From Ketobacter sp. MCCC 1A13808 (GTDB lineage Bacteria; Pseudomonadota; Gammaproteobacteria; Pseudomonadales; Ketobacteraceae): 64,000 nucleotides of DNA. The position numbers and the translations under genes are program-made. The DNA lies in the NCBI RefSeq assembly GCF_009746715.1, contig NZ_VRKW01000010.1:1-64000 (forward strand). Reading direction: 5' to 3'. Within the stretch, counting starts at the first letter, position 1. Every line of letters starts with the position of its first letter. The notes under the pieces were generated by a model. That model was given only the letters and a program-made list of their open reading frames with translations, was not told the DNA's origin and made no database searches. This document shows positions 44,294 through 53,151 of the stretch, one piece after another.

Positions 44294-44923
44294 TTATTCT
44301 TCTGGCTTCTGTATTTTGCAAGCCGTATAGAGCAGCTCATTTTCCAGCGTGATTTGCGCTTCATCGCCCTGCGACAAGAAGGCTATTTTTCCATTTGAGA
44401 AAAACTCACCGGAACCCAAAGCCTTACGCGTCAACTTATCCGCAGTCAGAGTTTGGCGATCAGAAAAAACCACATCATCCGCTGTCAGCTTTATCCGCTG
44501 ATCACCGGAAATGTAAGTACCGTAATAAATGCTGAACTGATTATTTCCATCACAAAGGTAATCTATTTTCTGGGGCATCATGGAAACCGCTGAAGCTGCC
44601 GGCTTCATCTCATCATCAAGGCACGTTGGTTCCATATACTGTTCACAGGCTTTACGTGTACACGCAGCATCCATTGAACCGGCGGCCCGCCGACACTGAT
44701 TACAGCCATCAAAGAATCGTGTGCAGGTGTCCGGAATACGGTTCTTCCAACTATCGGCATTGTATTCAGAGAATTGCTGCTGAAAAGGTTCCTCTGCTAT
44801 GGATTTTTCTTCATCGCTGCAAGCGGACAACAATAACAACCCTGCAAGACATATCCCCGTAAACTGCAACTGCCGGATCAGGGCTTTTAACACCTGCATG
44901 TGCTTTATATGGAGTATCGGCAT
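44294..44923 (-). CDS. Lipoprotein of unknown function
   Basis: A 209-residue protein with a lipoprotein signal ending in the lipobox LLSAC. The mature part has a cysteine-rich region (CTRFFDGCNQCRRAAGSMDAACTRKACEQYMEPTCLDDE, here split by function: seven cysteines in about 40 residues), which probably forms disulfides. The C-terminal part contains ITLENELLYTACKIQ. No named family was recognised. The start at 44923 was chosen because AAGGAA lies six bases upstream. Confidence 0.75.
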   Translation of the reverse strand: MPILHIKHMQVLKALIRQLQFTGICLAGLLLLSACSDEEKSIAEEPFQQQFSEYNADSWKNRIPDTCTRFFDGCNQCRRAAGSMDAACTRKACEQYMEPTCLDDEMKPAASAVSMMPQKIDYLCDGNNQFSIYYGTYISGDQRIKLTADDVVFSDRQTLTADKLTRKALGSGEFFSNGKIAFLSQGDEAQITLENELLYTACKIQKPEE

Positions 44924-45199
44924 ATTCATTTCCTTCGGTATCAGGATCGCCTTTCTGGTTCTGGGCCATGCCCTATTGCTGAAGTCTATATAACAGAACA
45001 GACCACGAACGCGGTGGCGTCAATAAAATTCGGAATAAAAAACCTTTTTCGTTGCCGAATTTACGCAAGCCATCGCGTACGCCATCCTCCCTCGCACCCT
45101 CAATCCTGCTGGCAATGTAGCACAGCGCAACCCTGTCATAAAACTGTCTCGGTTTTGCCGCATCCTGGTCACCGAGATTTGACCGACAGGGGAACGATT

Positions 45200-46381
45200 A
45201 TGGTCTGGAGCGTATTGGCACGATTACCAAGGCTCCTATGGTTCAGCTTTGTCCCCCATCGATCAGGCCCTTACCCCAAACTGTCATTACAACGGCTTGT
45301 GGTCATGCTGGCGTTCTGGCCGATCTTTCTTTGCTATCTCATCATCACGAGTCTTTGTCTTTGCCTGGATCACCTGCTTTTCCCGGGCTTCAAACACGTC
45401 ACCATTTCGCGCCCCTGGATGGTAATCGGTATTCCCCGAAGCGGCACCACTTTTCTCCACCGTTTACTGGCAGGAGACCAACAGCACTTTACGACCATGA
45501 CGCTGCAACAATTAATCTTTGCACCATCCATTGTCCAGCGCTTAATAGGATTAGCCCTGTCCACCCTGGATCGCACTTTGGGCGCACCGGTTCATACTCT
45601 CCTTGTTCGACTTCAACGGCAGTTATTTGCCGGCCTGGATGGTATTCACAGCACCGGTTTGGAACAACCGGAAGAAGATTACCTTGGGTTGATTCCGGCC
45701 TTACATTGCTTTCTTTTAATTCTGCCATTCGGTGATCCGGCGTTAATGCGTTTGGCGTATTTTGATCGCGACGCATCTGCCCAGGAGCGGGATTCCCTGA
45801 TGCGATATTACCGCAGGCTCGTTCAACGACACCTGTATGTTCAAAAGCACTGGCATAAAAGTGAAGCTACCTACCTTTGCAAAAACCCCAGCTTCACTCC
45901 TTTATTTCAAACTCTGGCCACGGCCTTTCCCGATGCCCGCTTTATTGCCTGCCTGCGAACGCCGGACCAGGCCGTGCCCTCGCAAGTCAGTTCAATATTA
46001 ATCGGCGCGCGAATGTTTAGCGGCAGCGTTAACAAAGCCTGGTGGTGTGACAATTTGGTGGCGATGTTACGATTTTATTACTCCCATTTACTCAGCAATT
46101 TATCCGATGTAGGTCCGGACCGGCACGGGTTTGTGCGAATGGAGCAGCTGGCGGGAGCGCCTTCGGCCACGGTAACCGCACTATACAAGCGGTTTCATTT
46201 GCCCCTGACGGAGCACTATAGGCGGTGGCTTGCTGAAGAAGACACCCAGGCAAAAGCATATCGCAGCGCTCACCACTACCGAGGCAGTGCACTGGGTATT
46301 TCAGCTCAGGACTTGTGTGTCCGCTTTGAATTTGTTTACCGGGATCTGGGTTATCCGCAGCCGGAACAATTTGAAACATGA
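45200..46381 (+). CDS. Sulfotransferase family protein with N-terminal membrane segment
   Basis: A 393-residue sulfotransferase (PF13469-like). An upstream extension of the frame to 44900 lacks protein-like content, and ATG at 45200 follows a GGGGAA site. A hydrophobic segment at about 30-58 precedes the PAPS loop WMVIGIPRSGTTFLHRLL. LEQPEEDYLGLIP and YLCKNPSFTPLFQTL follow, then FIACLRTPDQAVPSQ as the 3'-phosphate site. The membrane segment suggests action at the inner membrane, perhaps on a glycolipid. The following GT4 gene lies 48 bp downstream on the same strand. Confidence 0.86.
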   Translation: MVWSVLARLPRLLWFSFVPHRSGPYPKLSLQRLVVMLAFWPIFLCYLIITSLCLCLDHLLFPGFKHVTISRPWMVIGIPRSGTTFLHRLLAGDQQHFTTMTLQQLIFAPSIVQRLIGLALSTLDRTLGAPVHTLLVRLQRQLFAGLDGIHSTGLEQPEEDYLGLIPALHCFLLILPFGDPALMRLAYFDRDASAQERDSLMRYYRRLVQRHLYVQKHWHKSEATYLCKNPSFTPLFQTLATAFPDARFIACLRTPDQAVPSQVSSILIGARMFSGSVNKAWWCDNLVAMLRFYYSHLLSNLSDVGPDRHGFVRMEQLAGAPSATVTALYKRFHLPLTEHYRRWLAEEDTQAKAYRSAHHYRGSALGISAQDLCVRFEFVYRDLGYPQPEQFET

Positions 46382-46429
46382 TGGCTTGCAACCGTCACAA
46401 AACCTCAACAAGAAATCCGGATACTTGCC

Positions 46430-47599
46430 ATGATGATACGATCAGAACTGCGAATACTATTTATTGTTGATGCAATCCAGGGACGCAATGGGGTTGGCAC
46501 CTATTTCCAGGATTTAGTCACTCACCTGAGAACGCGGGTGGAACGGGTCGAGCTCGTCGCACCGGATATACACGACCCGCATATTTGTCAGGGAGCATCA
46601 ATCGCTATGCCGGGCGATGCAACTCAGCGGGTGTACCTGCCGCGCATGCGCAAACTGACCCTGCTGGCTGTGGAAATGCGGCCCCACGTTATTGTAGTGC
46701 CCGGCCCCGGAATTTTTGCGCTTGCCGGGTTTTGGTTGGCCTCCAAACTGGGAATCCCGGTGTGTATGACGCATCAAACCGATTATGCCCGTTTAGTTGA
46801 TCTTTACTGGAAAGGACTTACCGGGCAGTTTGCCCAACTGATGCTGCGCTGGACCAATCAATTTATGATAAGCGGAAGCGCAACGGTTGCCACCGTCAAT
46901 AAAGGCATGGTGAGTCAGCTTCGCAGTATGGGTATACCCCGGCCGCACTTAGTGGGCACAACCCTCGGAGCAGAATTCATCGACACGCCGTTAAGTGAAC
47001 CCCGCAGTACGATCAACCGAATTTTATTTGTGGGTCGCCTGGCGGCAGAAAAAAATCTGGATCATTTTCTTGCACTGGCCGAAGCCCGTGAGGATTTGCA
47101 ATTCACAATTGCCGGTGACGGCCCACTCAGAAACCTGGTGCAAAAAGAAGTCGGACGATTACCCAATCTCACTTTTCTGGGCTGGTGCCCAAGGCAGAAA
47201 GTTTGTGAGCAGGTGGATCAGCACGACTTGCTGATTTTGCCGTCAGCGGTTGAAGCATTCGGTACTGTTGCACTGGAAGCGATGGCACGCAAACGTCTGG
47301 TATTAACCACGCCGGCTTGCGGTATTAATGAATGGAAAGAATTGAATGGCGGCCTGCTGGTAATGCAACAAGGAGAATCGCTGCAGGACGCGGTAATGCG
47401 CATTGGATTAATGTCATCCGGACAGCGATCCACCATCGCCGCCAACGGGTGTGGTGCTGCCCGCACCTTGAATGACGATGCGATAGAGCAATGGTTGTCG
47501 GTATTGGGCACCACGGCAAATAAAGGATACTTCCTGCCACGGCGTCTGCCCTCGCCGACCTTCGCGTTGCTGCGACGGCTTGCCTCTGTGCAAGCGTAA
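46430..47599 (+). CDS. GT4 family glycosyltransferase
   Basis: A 389-residue GT-B enzyme of the type acting on glycolipids. Donor-domain start LFIVDAIQGRNGVGTYFQDLVTHL; acceptor-side MTHQTDYARLVDLYWKG; donor-site ILFVGRLAAEKNLDHFL, TIAGDGPLRNLV and LLILPSAVEAFGTVALEAMARKR. It is closest in pattern to glucosyl- and mannosyl-transferases that modify diacylglycerol or phosphatidylinositol. It follows a sulfotransferase and precedes a DUF2334 protein by 3 bp, so a sulfated glycolipid is a reasonable guess. Confidence 0.88.
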   Translation: MMIRSELRILFIVDAIQGRNGVGTYFQDLVTHLRTRVERVELVAPDIHDPHICQGASIAMPGDATQRVYLPRMRKLTLLAVEMRPHVIVVPGPGIFALAGFWLASKLGIPVCMTHQTDYARLVDLYWKGLTGQFAQLMLRWTNQFMISGSATVATVNKGMVSQLRSMGIPRPHLVGTTLGAEFIDTPLSEPRSTINRILFVGRLAAEKNLDHFLALAEAREDLQFTIAGDGPLRNLVQKEVGRLPNLTFLGWCPRQKVCEQVDQHDLLILPSAVEAFGTVALEAMARKRLVLTTPACGINEWKELNGGLLVMQQGESLQDAVMRIGLMSSGQRSTIAANGCGAARTLNDDAIEQWLSVLGTTANKGYFLPRRLPSPTFALLRRLASVQA

Positions 47600-47602
47600 G
47601 CT

Positions 47603-48346
47603 ATGCCAAAAAAACCTTTCCGACCGACGAAGCAATCCGATTTGCGGGCCTTAGTCAGCATCCACGACGTGATGCCGGAAACGCGGGAGCAGGTCACAAC
47701 AATGCTGCTCAAACTGGCGCAGCAAGCCCCGCAACTTACCCCCCCCTTTATCACTTTGCTAATTGTTCCCGGACGCCAATGGAGTCAGTCTGATCTTGCC
47801 TGGCTGCACGCCCTTGCGCAAGCCGGACACCCCTTGGCAGGGCACGGGTGGAGCCACAAGGCGCCGTTGAAGCGCACCTTATACCACCTGTTACACAGCT
47901 TGGTTTTATCTCGGGATGCCGCTGAGCATCTTTCACGAAACCACCATGAGCTACGACAATTAGTGCTCGACTGCTTTAACTGGTTTCACCACTACGGACT
48001 CCCTCGCCCCTCGCTTTATGTGCCGCCTGCCTGGGCTGCGGGCAATCTGGGTATTCGGCAATGGAAAACGTTGCCATTTGCACAACTGGAAACCCTGGCG
48101 GGAGTTACTGACCTGCAAAGCGGCCACAAATACAAGTTGCCCCTCACCGGGTACGAAGCCGACAACGCCTTTCGGGCGATCAGCTTGCGCCTTTTTAACT
48201 GCCTTAATATCAAGCGCGCCCGGAAAAGCGGAGCCCCGTTACGCATTGGCCTGCACCCGTTTGACCTGGACTATAGGTTGGCACAGAATGCTTTGTCAGA
48301 CCTGACTCTGGTCGATCGGTTCTGTCAATACTCGGAACTGCACTGA
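47603..48346 (+). CDS. DUF2334 polysaccharide-deacetylase-like protein
   Basis: A 247-residue protein of the NodB-like superfamily. ALVSIHDVMPETREQV gives the H-D pair that replaces the NodB D-D motif, and AGHGWSH near 83-89 is the metal-type H-x3-H. LYVPPAWAAGNLGIRQW and LRIGLHPFDLDY are later conserved blocks. No signal peptide is visible, so it may act in the cytosol, for example as an N-deacetylase on the glycolipid made by the GT4 encoded just upstream. Confidence 0.83.
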   Translation: MPKKPFRPTKQSDLRALVSIHDVMPETREQVTTMLLKLAQQAPQLTPPFITLLIVPGRQWSQSDLAWLHALAQAGHPLAGHGWSHKAPLKRTLYHLLHSLVLSRDAAEHLSRNHHELRQLVLDCFNWFHHYGLPRPSLYVPPAWAAGNLGIRQWKTLPFAQLETLAGVTDLQSGHKYKLPLTGYEADNAFRAISLRLFNCLNIKRARKSGAPLRIGLHPFDLDYRLAQNALSDLTLVDRFCQYSELH

Positions 48347-48393
48347 AGCCAAGCTGACTCCATTGGATCCATGCGCACGACAAAGGCAACGCC

Positions 48394-48834
48394 ATGAGTA
48401 AAATGTCCCGTTTTTTATTCTATTTTTATATCGCCACCGGTATTCTGGCGCTGATCTTCACCTGGGTGCATGTGCCAGCTTATCTCGGCAACGGTATCCT
48501 CGATGCCAACATAAACTTCTGGAAAGACGCGCTGATCCACGGCACGCCATCCGGTAATTTTCTGGCTGTAGACATCCTCTTTTACGCCCTCATCGGTAGC
48601 GTTTTTATGGTTTTGGAATGTCGCCGGCTGGGTATTAAGTTCGCCTGGCTCTACGTGTTCGCCGGTATTCTGATTGCCATTAGTTTTGCTTTTCCTTTAT
48701 TTCTAGCGATGCGGGAACGTCATATCGCCCAAACACCGGTCCCAGTGCCGCCGGCACCACTCAAAACCTACGATATTCTTGGCCTGGCGGTCTATAGTGC
48801 TGCCGTGCTTGCAGCGGCTATCATCGCACTTTAA
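48394..48834 (+). CDS. DUF2834 family membrane protein
   Basis: A 146-residue protein with four hydrophobic segments at about 8-28, 60-80, 85-108 and 125-145. FTWVHVPAYLGNGILDANINFWKDAL is typical of the DUF2834 family, whose function is unknown. A proline-rich cytosolic or outer loop (TPVPVPPAPLKTYD) separates the last two segments. It lies 47 bp after the DUF2334 gene and converges with the GGDEF gene. Possibly in the same transcript as the preceding genes. Confidence 0.8.
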   Translation: MSKMSRFLFYFYIATGILALIFTWVHVPAYLGNGILDANINFWKDALIHGTPSGNFLAVDILFYALIGSVFMVLECRRLGIKFAWLYVFAGILIAISFAFPLFLAMRERHIAQTPVPVPPAPLKTYDILGLAVYSAAVLAAAIIAL

Positions 48835-48880
48835 GTGCCCGGTCTCGGATAACCACCCAAGGGCGACGGAATGGCATTCA

Positions 48881-50728
48881 TCAGAACGATTGGTGAACTA
48901 CTCTGTTACGCCCTTTACTTTTAGCTTGATAAAGCAGTTTATCCGCTTTGGAATAGATTTCCTCTGCCGTTACCGGCCCGGATTTATCATCCAGGATTAG
49001 TAAACCAAAACTGGCGGTCACCACCTTCTTATCACTCCCCGGATGCTCAATATCCAATTGCTCTATCGCTTCGCGGATTGACTCTACAAAATCTTGGCAG
49101 CGCTGTGCCGGTCTCGTCACACTCAATATTAACGCAAACTCCTCTCCACCGACGCGGAATAAATCACTCAGCCTGAAGATGTGATCATTAGCACGCTTGA
49201 GCTGCTCCTGCAGACACGCCGTAACTTTCCTGAGAACATCGTCTCCGGCCAAATGGCCGCAAAGATCGTTATAGTCCTTAAAATAATCCAGATCGATCAA
49301 GCACAGGGCAAACGGTGTATTTTGTCTGATGTGTACCGCTAATGCCCGATCAAACAGTTCATTAAAATGCCGTCGGTTGTAGGCACCGGTGAGTTCATCA
49401 CGAATCGCGAGATTCTCAAGCCGTTGATTGGCCGCCTCAAGTTGCTGCGTGCGCGCCAGCACATCCTGCTCCAACTTGAACGTGTATTTTTCCTGGGTAG
49501 CGAGCGCCTTGCGCTCTATTTCTAATTTTTCGGCTTTGAGCACATTCATGTGGTCAGCCAATCCCAATGCAAGCAACAGCACTTCCAGGCTGGAGCCAAA
49601 CTGGACGCTGTATTCAGTCAACGCGTTGGCTTCCAATATGCCCAGCACTTTCAGATAATACATGGCCGCGCCCAGCCCCACACAGAAAAATGCCAGCATA
49701 AAATAGTAAGCGGTGCGTACCCCCTTCGGCATCAAATATATTGCTGAAGCAAAGGCAGACAAAACCAGCATAATGCCGACCGGAATCTGGAACGCAAACG
49801 TCAAAGCATAAAAGCCAGCGAGCGGAATAAAAACCACCACGGTATTCAAACCGGTGATGATACACATACTCCGGTACCACCAGCGCGGCATAAATTCTTT
49901 TATCGTGAGATAACGGATAGTGAAACACCCTACCGTTGTATAAATAAGCGAGGAAGAGAACGCGATTGCCTGATTATTCAGGTGGGGTGATTCTGGCCAT
50001 AAATACTGGAAAGCATATCCACGGAAAATGATGCTCCAGATAAAAAAAGTAGTGACGTAGAAAAGATAAAGCGGGATGGTGTGTTCACGAGTGGAAAAAT
50101 AGATAAACAGGTTATACACCAGGATCGCCAGCATAACGCCATAACACAAACCAAACGCCAGTGTTTCGGTTTGCACATGACTGGAATAAAGTTCGGATTC
50201 CCACAAACTTGGAGTAACGGATTCATGCAGACCGTCCCAGGTCGATTGACGAATATAAACTTGCAACATCTCACCCGGTTTGAATTCCACCGGCACTACA
50301 ACCGAGCGCGTGTGCAATGGCCGGGTACTGAATGGCCTGCGGTCCCCGGATTCGAAATGTTCGATGGCACCGGAGCTGCGAACAATATAAATGTCCAGGT
50401 AATCCGCTATTGCGGTTTGCGTGTCGATCAGCTTATTAAGTGATGTCTCGGTGCCATTGAGCAACGTAAAACGCATCCACCAGGCTGAATGCGAAAAGCC
50501 GGGATTCAGGCTACTGGAATCCGATGCTACCCAGACCGCCCCCCCGTTCAACAGCGCCTCGATGCCGAGAGAGGTAGAGGCGTCCTCCAGAATCTGGCCG
50601 GATTTGCCTAACACAATTCCGGAACTTTCCTTATTAATATTAACAACTTGAACCGCCTGCAGCCCGCTACTAACTAACCAAAGCAAAACTATCGTCGTTA
50701 CTGCCCTGGCTGAAAAAGCATCAAACAT
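48881..50728 (-). CDS. 7TMR-DISM diguanylate cyclase (GGDEF)
   Basis: A 615-residue sensor that should make cyclic di-GMP. Residues 1-25 are a signal peptide, 30-175 a periplasmic 7TMR-DISMED2-like sensor, 185-390 a seven-helix membrane region, 395-440 a coiled coil and 441-615 the GGDEF domain. The active site is GGEEF at 527-531. An RLSD at 519-522 resembles an inhibitory RxxD site but is four rather than five residues before GGEEF. The periplasmic domain resembles a carbohydrate-binding fold, so it could sense glycan. Single gene, convergent with DUF2834. Confidence 0.93.
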   Translation of the reverse strand: MFDAFSARAVTTIVLLWLVSSGLQAVQVVNINKESSGIVLGKSGQILEDASTSLGIEALLNGGAVWVASDSSSLNPGFSHSAWWMRFTLLNGTETSLNKLIDTQTAIADYLDIYIVRSSGAIEHFESGDRRPFSTRPLHTRSVVVPVEFKPGEMLQVYIRQSTWDGLHESVTPSLWESELYSSHVQTETLAFGLCYGVMLAILVYNLFIYFSTREHTIPLYLFYVTTFFIWSIIFRGYAFQYLWPESPHLNNQAIAFSSSLIYTTVGCFTIRYLTIKEFMPRWWYRSMCIITGLNTVVVFIPLAGFYALTFAFQIPVGIMLVLSAFASAIYLMPKGVRTAYYFMLAFFCVGLGAAMYYLKVLGILEANALTEYSVQFGSSLEVLLLALGLADHMNVLKAEKLEIERKALATQEKYTFKLEQDVLARTQQLEAANQRLENLAIRDELTGAYNRRHFNELFDRALAVHIRQNTPFALCLIDLDYFKDYNDLCGHLAGDDVLRKVTACLQEQLKRANDHIFRLSDLFRVGGEEFALILSVTRPAQRCQDFVESIREAIEQLDIEHPGSDKKVVTASFGLLILDDKSGPVTAEEIYSKADKLLYQAKSKGRNRVVHQSF

Positions 50729-51118
50729 CGGCGCGGCACCATCACATAATTGTCTAAATCAACTGTCAGTCTAGACCAAATAGGCAAGCTTAATAGCCCA
50801 CACGAGCAAAACAAACAGTAAATATAATTGACCTTTTCGATCCTGAACCGCCGTTTCTGCCGACGACACCCAGAGACCCGTTTTGCTCTCAGACCCTTGC
50901 CACGCCTGAATATAAATACATTCAGTGTTTGACATTCCCCCGAACCCGTATAGAATCCTCAACCAGGTAGAAAGAAAGCCTGTTAGTATTATCTCCATTA
51001 CGTTGTTTTACTTGTATTACCTCGTCCTGAAGTTTCTAATGAAAAGACTCCATTTCTGCTCAACAAGCTTGTCCTATTTCGGATAAGTATTTTACGTAAA
51101 AAATTTCAGGATATTGAA
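50729..51118. other. Promoter and long 5' leader of the cold-shock gene
   Basis: This 390-bp stretch holds no gene I accept. A promoter-like pair at 50929-50956 points to the cold-shock gene and predicts an untranslated leader of about 155 bases, similar in size to the structured leaders of csp genes in enterobacteria. It must also carry the promoter of the GGDEF gene on the minus strand near 50730-50790. Confidence 0.5.
50929..50956 (+). promoter_or_regulatory. Candidate sigma-70 promoter of the cold-shock gene
   Basis: A perfect TTGACA at 50929-50934 is followed 16 bases later by TAGAAT at 50951-50956. The start of transcription would be near 50963. Confidence 0.55.
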
Positions 51119-51328
51119 ATGTCAAATACAGTTAAAGGAACCGTTAAGTGGTTCAACGAATCTAAAGGTTTTGGTTTCATCGAGCAAGAATCTGGCCCGG
51201 ACGTTTTCGCTCACTTCAGCGCAATCGTAAGCTCTGGCTTCAAAACCTTGGCTGAAGGCCAACAGGTAGAATTCACAGTGACTCAGGGCCAGAAAGGTCC
51301 TCAAGCTGAGAACATCGTACCTTTATAA
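51119..51328 (+). CDS. Cold-shock protein (CspA family)
   Basis: A 69-residue single-domain nucleic-acid chaperone. [15 protein letters not shown] holds RNP1 and DVFAHFSAI holds RNP2; the length is normal. It binds single-stranded RNA and DNA and melts RNA structures at low temperature or during growth transitions. The gene has an AGGA site before its ATG, a long leader with a consensus promoter, and its own terminator, so it is monocistronic. Confidence 0.95.
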   Translation: MSNTVKGTVKWFNESKGFGFIEQESGPDVFAHFSAIVSSGFKTLAEGQQVEFTVTQGQKGPQAENIVPL

Positions 51329-51358
51329 ATCCTCAGCATTGCTGAACAAGATTTATAG

Positions 51359-51391
51359 AAAAGCCGAATTCGCATAGCGGGTTCGGCTTTT
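51359..51391 (+). terminator. Terminator of the cold-shock gene
   Basis: A 10-bp stem (AAAAGCCGAA and complement TTCGGCTTTT) around a 13-base loop, ending in a T run, about 30 bp after the stop codon. Confidence 0.85.
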
Positions 51392-51543
51392 CACTTTTAA
51401 GGCTCCGCTACCGCGGATAACGCCAGCGATTGAAAGCTTGAAATTTACGGCGAGCGCAGGCGCATTAGAATCAACGAGAATCCCGCTTACACCACGGCAT
51501 AATGTTTACTAACACTCCTTCCCCTGTAATCAGCCTATTGAGC

Positions 51544-51573
51544 TTGAATTAAATTACAAATCTGGCCTATTCT
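51544..51573 (+). promoter_or_regulatory. Candidate promoter of pyruvate kinase
   Basis: TTGAAT at 51544-51549 and TATTCT at 51568-51573 are 18 bases apart, about 100 bases before the pyruvate kinase start. The match is moderate. Confidence 0.35.
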
Positions 51574-51670
51574 GCCTTTAGCAGTAGCCGAAGCGCTGCT
51601 GTGAGGCACCCGAAACCGATAACACCTTATTTACCATCTACCACAGCAGTCGCTCCTGAGGGGAAGTTCC

Positions 51671-53131
51671 ATGTTTCGTCGTACCAAAATAGTCGCCACC
51701 GTTGGTCCCGCCTGCAGCAGCGAAGAAATGCTGGAGTCGCTGATCAAAGCCGGGGTCAATGTATTCCGGCTCAACTTCTCACACGGCTCTGCAGACGGCC
51801 ACCGCACTGTCGCTAAACGAATTTATGCAACGGCAGACAAGCTCGGCACCAACATCGCCATCCTGGCTGATTTACAAGGTCCGAAAATCCGCATAGCACG
51901 CTTTACCGAAGGCAAGGTCACCCTCAACAATGGCGCCAAGTTTATACTTGATGCCGACATGGACGAAGAAAGCGGCAACGAATCGGCTGTAGGCCTGGGC
52001 TATAAAGCCCTGCCTCAGGATTGCCGTGATGGCGACACACTGCTACTGAACGACGGCTTGATCGAGATGAAGGTCAATCACATTCAAGGCAACGCGATAC
52101 ATTGCACCGTCGTAGCCGGAGGCGTGCTCTCGAACAATAAAGGCTTGAACCGGATGGGCGGCGGTCTGACTGCCAAAGCGCTGACAGAAAAGGACCTGGA
52201 AGACATACAAACCGCCGCCAGCATGAACGTGGATTACCTGGCTCTGTCCTTTCCGCGGGATGCTACGGATGTGAATGAAGCCCGCACCCTATACGAAAAA
52301 GCCGGCGGCAAAGGTGGCATCATCGCAAAAATCGAGCGCGCTGAAGCAGTTGCAGATAACACCAACCTGGATCAGATCATTCTCGCATCAGACGGGGTAA
52401 TGGTCGCTCGCGGAGACCTGGCCATTGAAATCGGTGACGCAGAATTGGTCGGGGTACAAAAACACATAACCTGGCGCGCCCGCCATCTGGACCGCTTCGT
52501 CATTACTGCAACCCAAATGATGGAATCCATGATCAACAATCCGCAACCTACCCGCGCAGAAGTATCGGACGTCGCCAACGCTGTGCTGGATGGAACCGAT
52601 GCTGTGATGCTGTCGGCGGAAACCGCGACCGGCGACTTTCCGGAAGCGACGGTGCGGGCAATGGACCGAATCATACTCGGCGCGGAACGGTCGTATCAAA
52701 TGCGGGACCAACTGGATAACCAATGGAAGCAGGACAACCGAACCCCCAGCAAAATCGATGAGTCCATCGCCTCTGCGGCCATGTTTATGGCGAACCGGTT
52801 GACTGGAGTGAAAGCGATTATCGCCATGACAGAAACCGGCGCAACACCCCGAATGATGTCGCGTATTCGCTCGGGCCTGCCAATATTTGCTTTTACACCC
52901 CACGCTTATTGTCAGCGTAAAATGGCCGTTTACAGGGGCATTCAAACGGTGCACTTTGAAAGCGCCAACATTCGCCCGGAGCAAATCAATCAGCGGGTCG
53001 TGGATCTGTTGGTGGAATTAGATGTGGTTAAAGCCGGGGATAAAGTGATTCTCACGAAAGGCGACTACGTCAATGTCAATGGCGGCACCAACACGTTGAA
53101 AGTAATCGAAGTCGGTGGCGTGATTCACTGA
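51671..53131 (+). CDS. pyk: Pyruvate kinase
   Basis: Converts phosphoenolpyruvate and ADP to pyruvate and ATP, the last step of glycolysis, in the cytosol. The 486-residue length is typical. Visible signatures: VNVFRLNFSHGSADGH near the N-terminus, LADLQGPKIRIARF, the active-site IIAKIERAEAV with the catalytic lysine, VMVARGDLAIEIG, and TATQMMESMINNPQPTRAEVSD. The C-terminal regulatory domain is complete (VILTKGDYVNVNGGTN). A strong GAGGGGAAG ribosome site precedes the ATG. A single-gene unit, convergent with the next gene. Confidence 0.96.
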   Translation: MFRRTKIVATVGPACSSEEMLESLIKAGVNVFRLNFSHGSADGHRTVAKRIYATADKLGTNIAILADLQGPKIRIARFTEGKVTLNNGAKFILDADMDEESGNESAVGLGYKALPQDCRDGDTLLLNDGLIEMKVNHIQGNAIHCTVVAGGVLSNNKGLNRMGGGLTAKALTEKDLEDIQTAASMNVDYLALSFPRDATDVNEARTLYEKAGGKGGIIAKIERAEAVADNTNLDQIILASDGVMVARGDLAIEIGDAELVGVQKHITWRARHLDRFVITATQMMESMINNPQPTRAEVSDVANAVLDGTDAVMLSAETATGDFPEATVRAMDRIILGAERSYQMRDQLDNQWKQDNRTPSKIDESIASAAMFMANRLTGVKAIIAMTETGATPRMMSRIRSGLPIFAFTPHAYCQRKMAVYRGIQTVHFESANIRPEQINQRVVDLLVELDVVKAGDKVILTKGDYVNVNGGTNTLKVIEVGGVIH

Positions 53132-53151
53132 CGCCACCCGCAGTGACCCCG

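Noticed and set aside
44900-45199. N-terminal extension of the sulfotransferase frame to 44900
   Set aside because: The extra 100 residues are rich in H, C, R and P, lack a ribosome site and overlap the start of the divergent lipoprotein gene.
45238-45735. A 165-codon plus-strand frame
   Set aside because: Alternate frame of the sulfotransferase gene, which has clear motifs and a better start.
50771-50998. A 75-codon minus-strand frame ending in a hydrophobic segment
   Set aside because: It overlaps the consensus promoter of the cold-shock gene, has no properly spaced ribosome site and matches no family.
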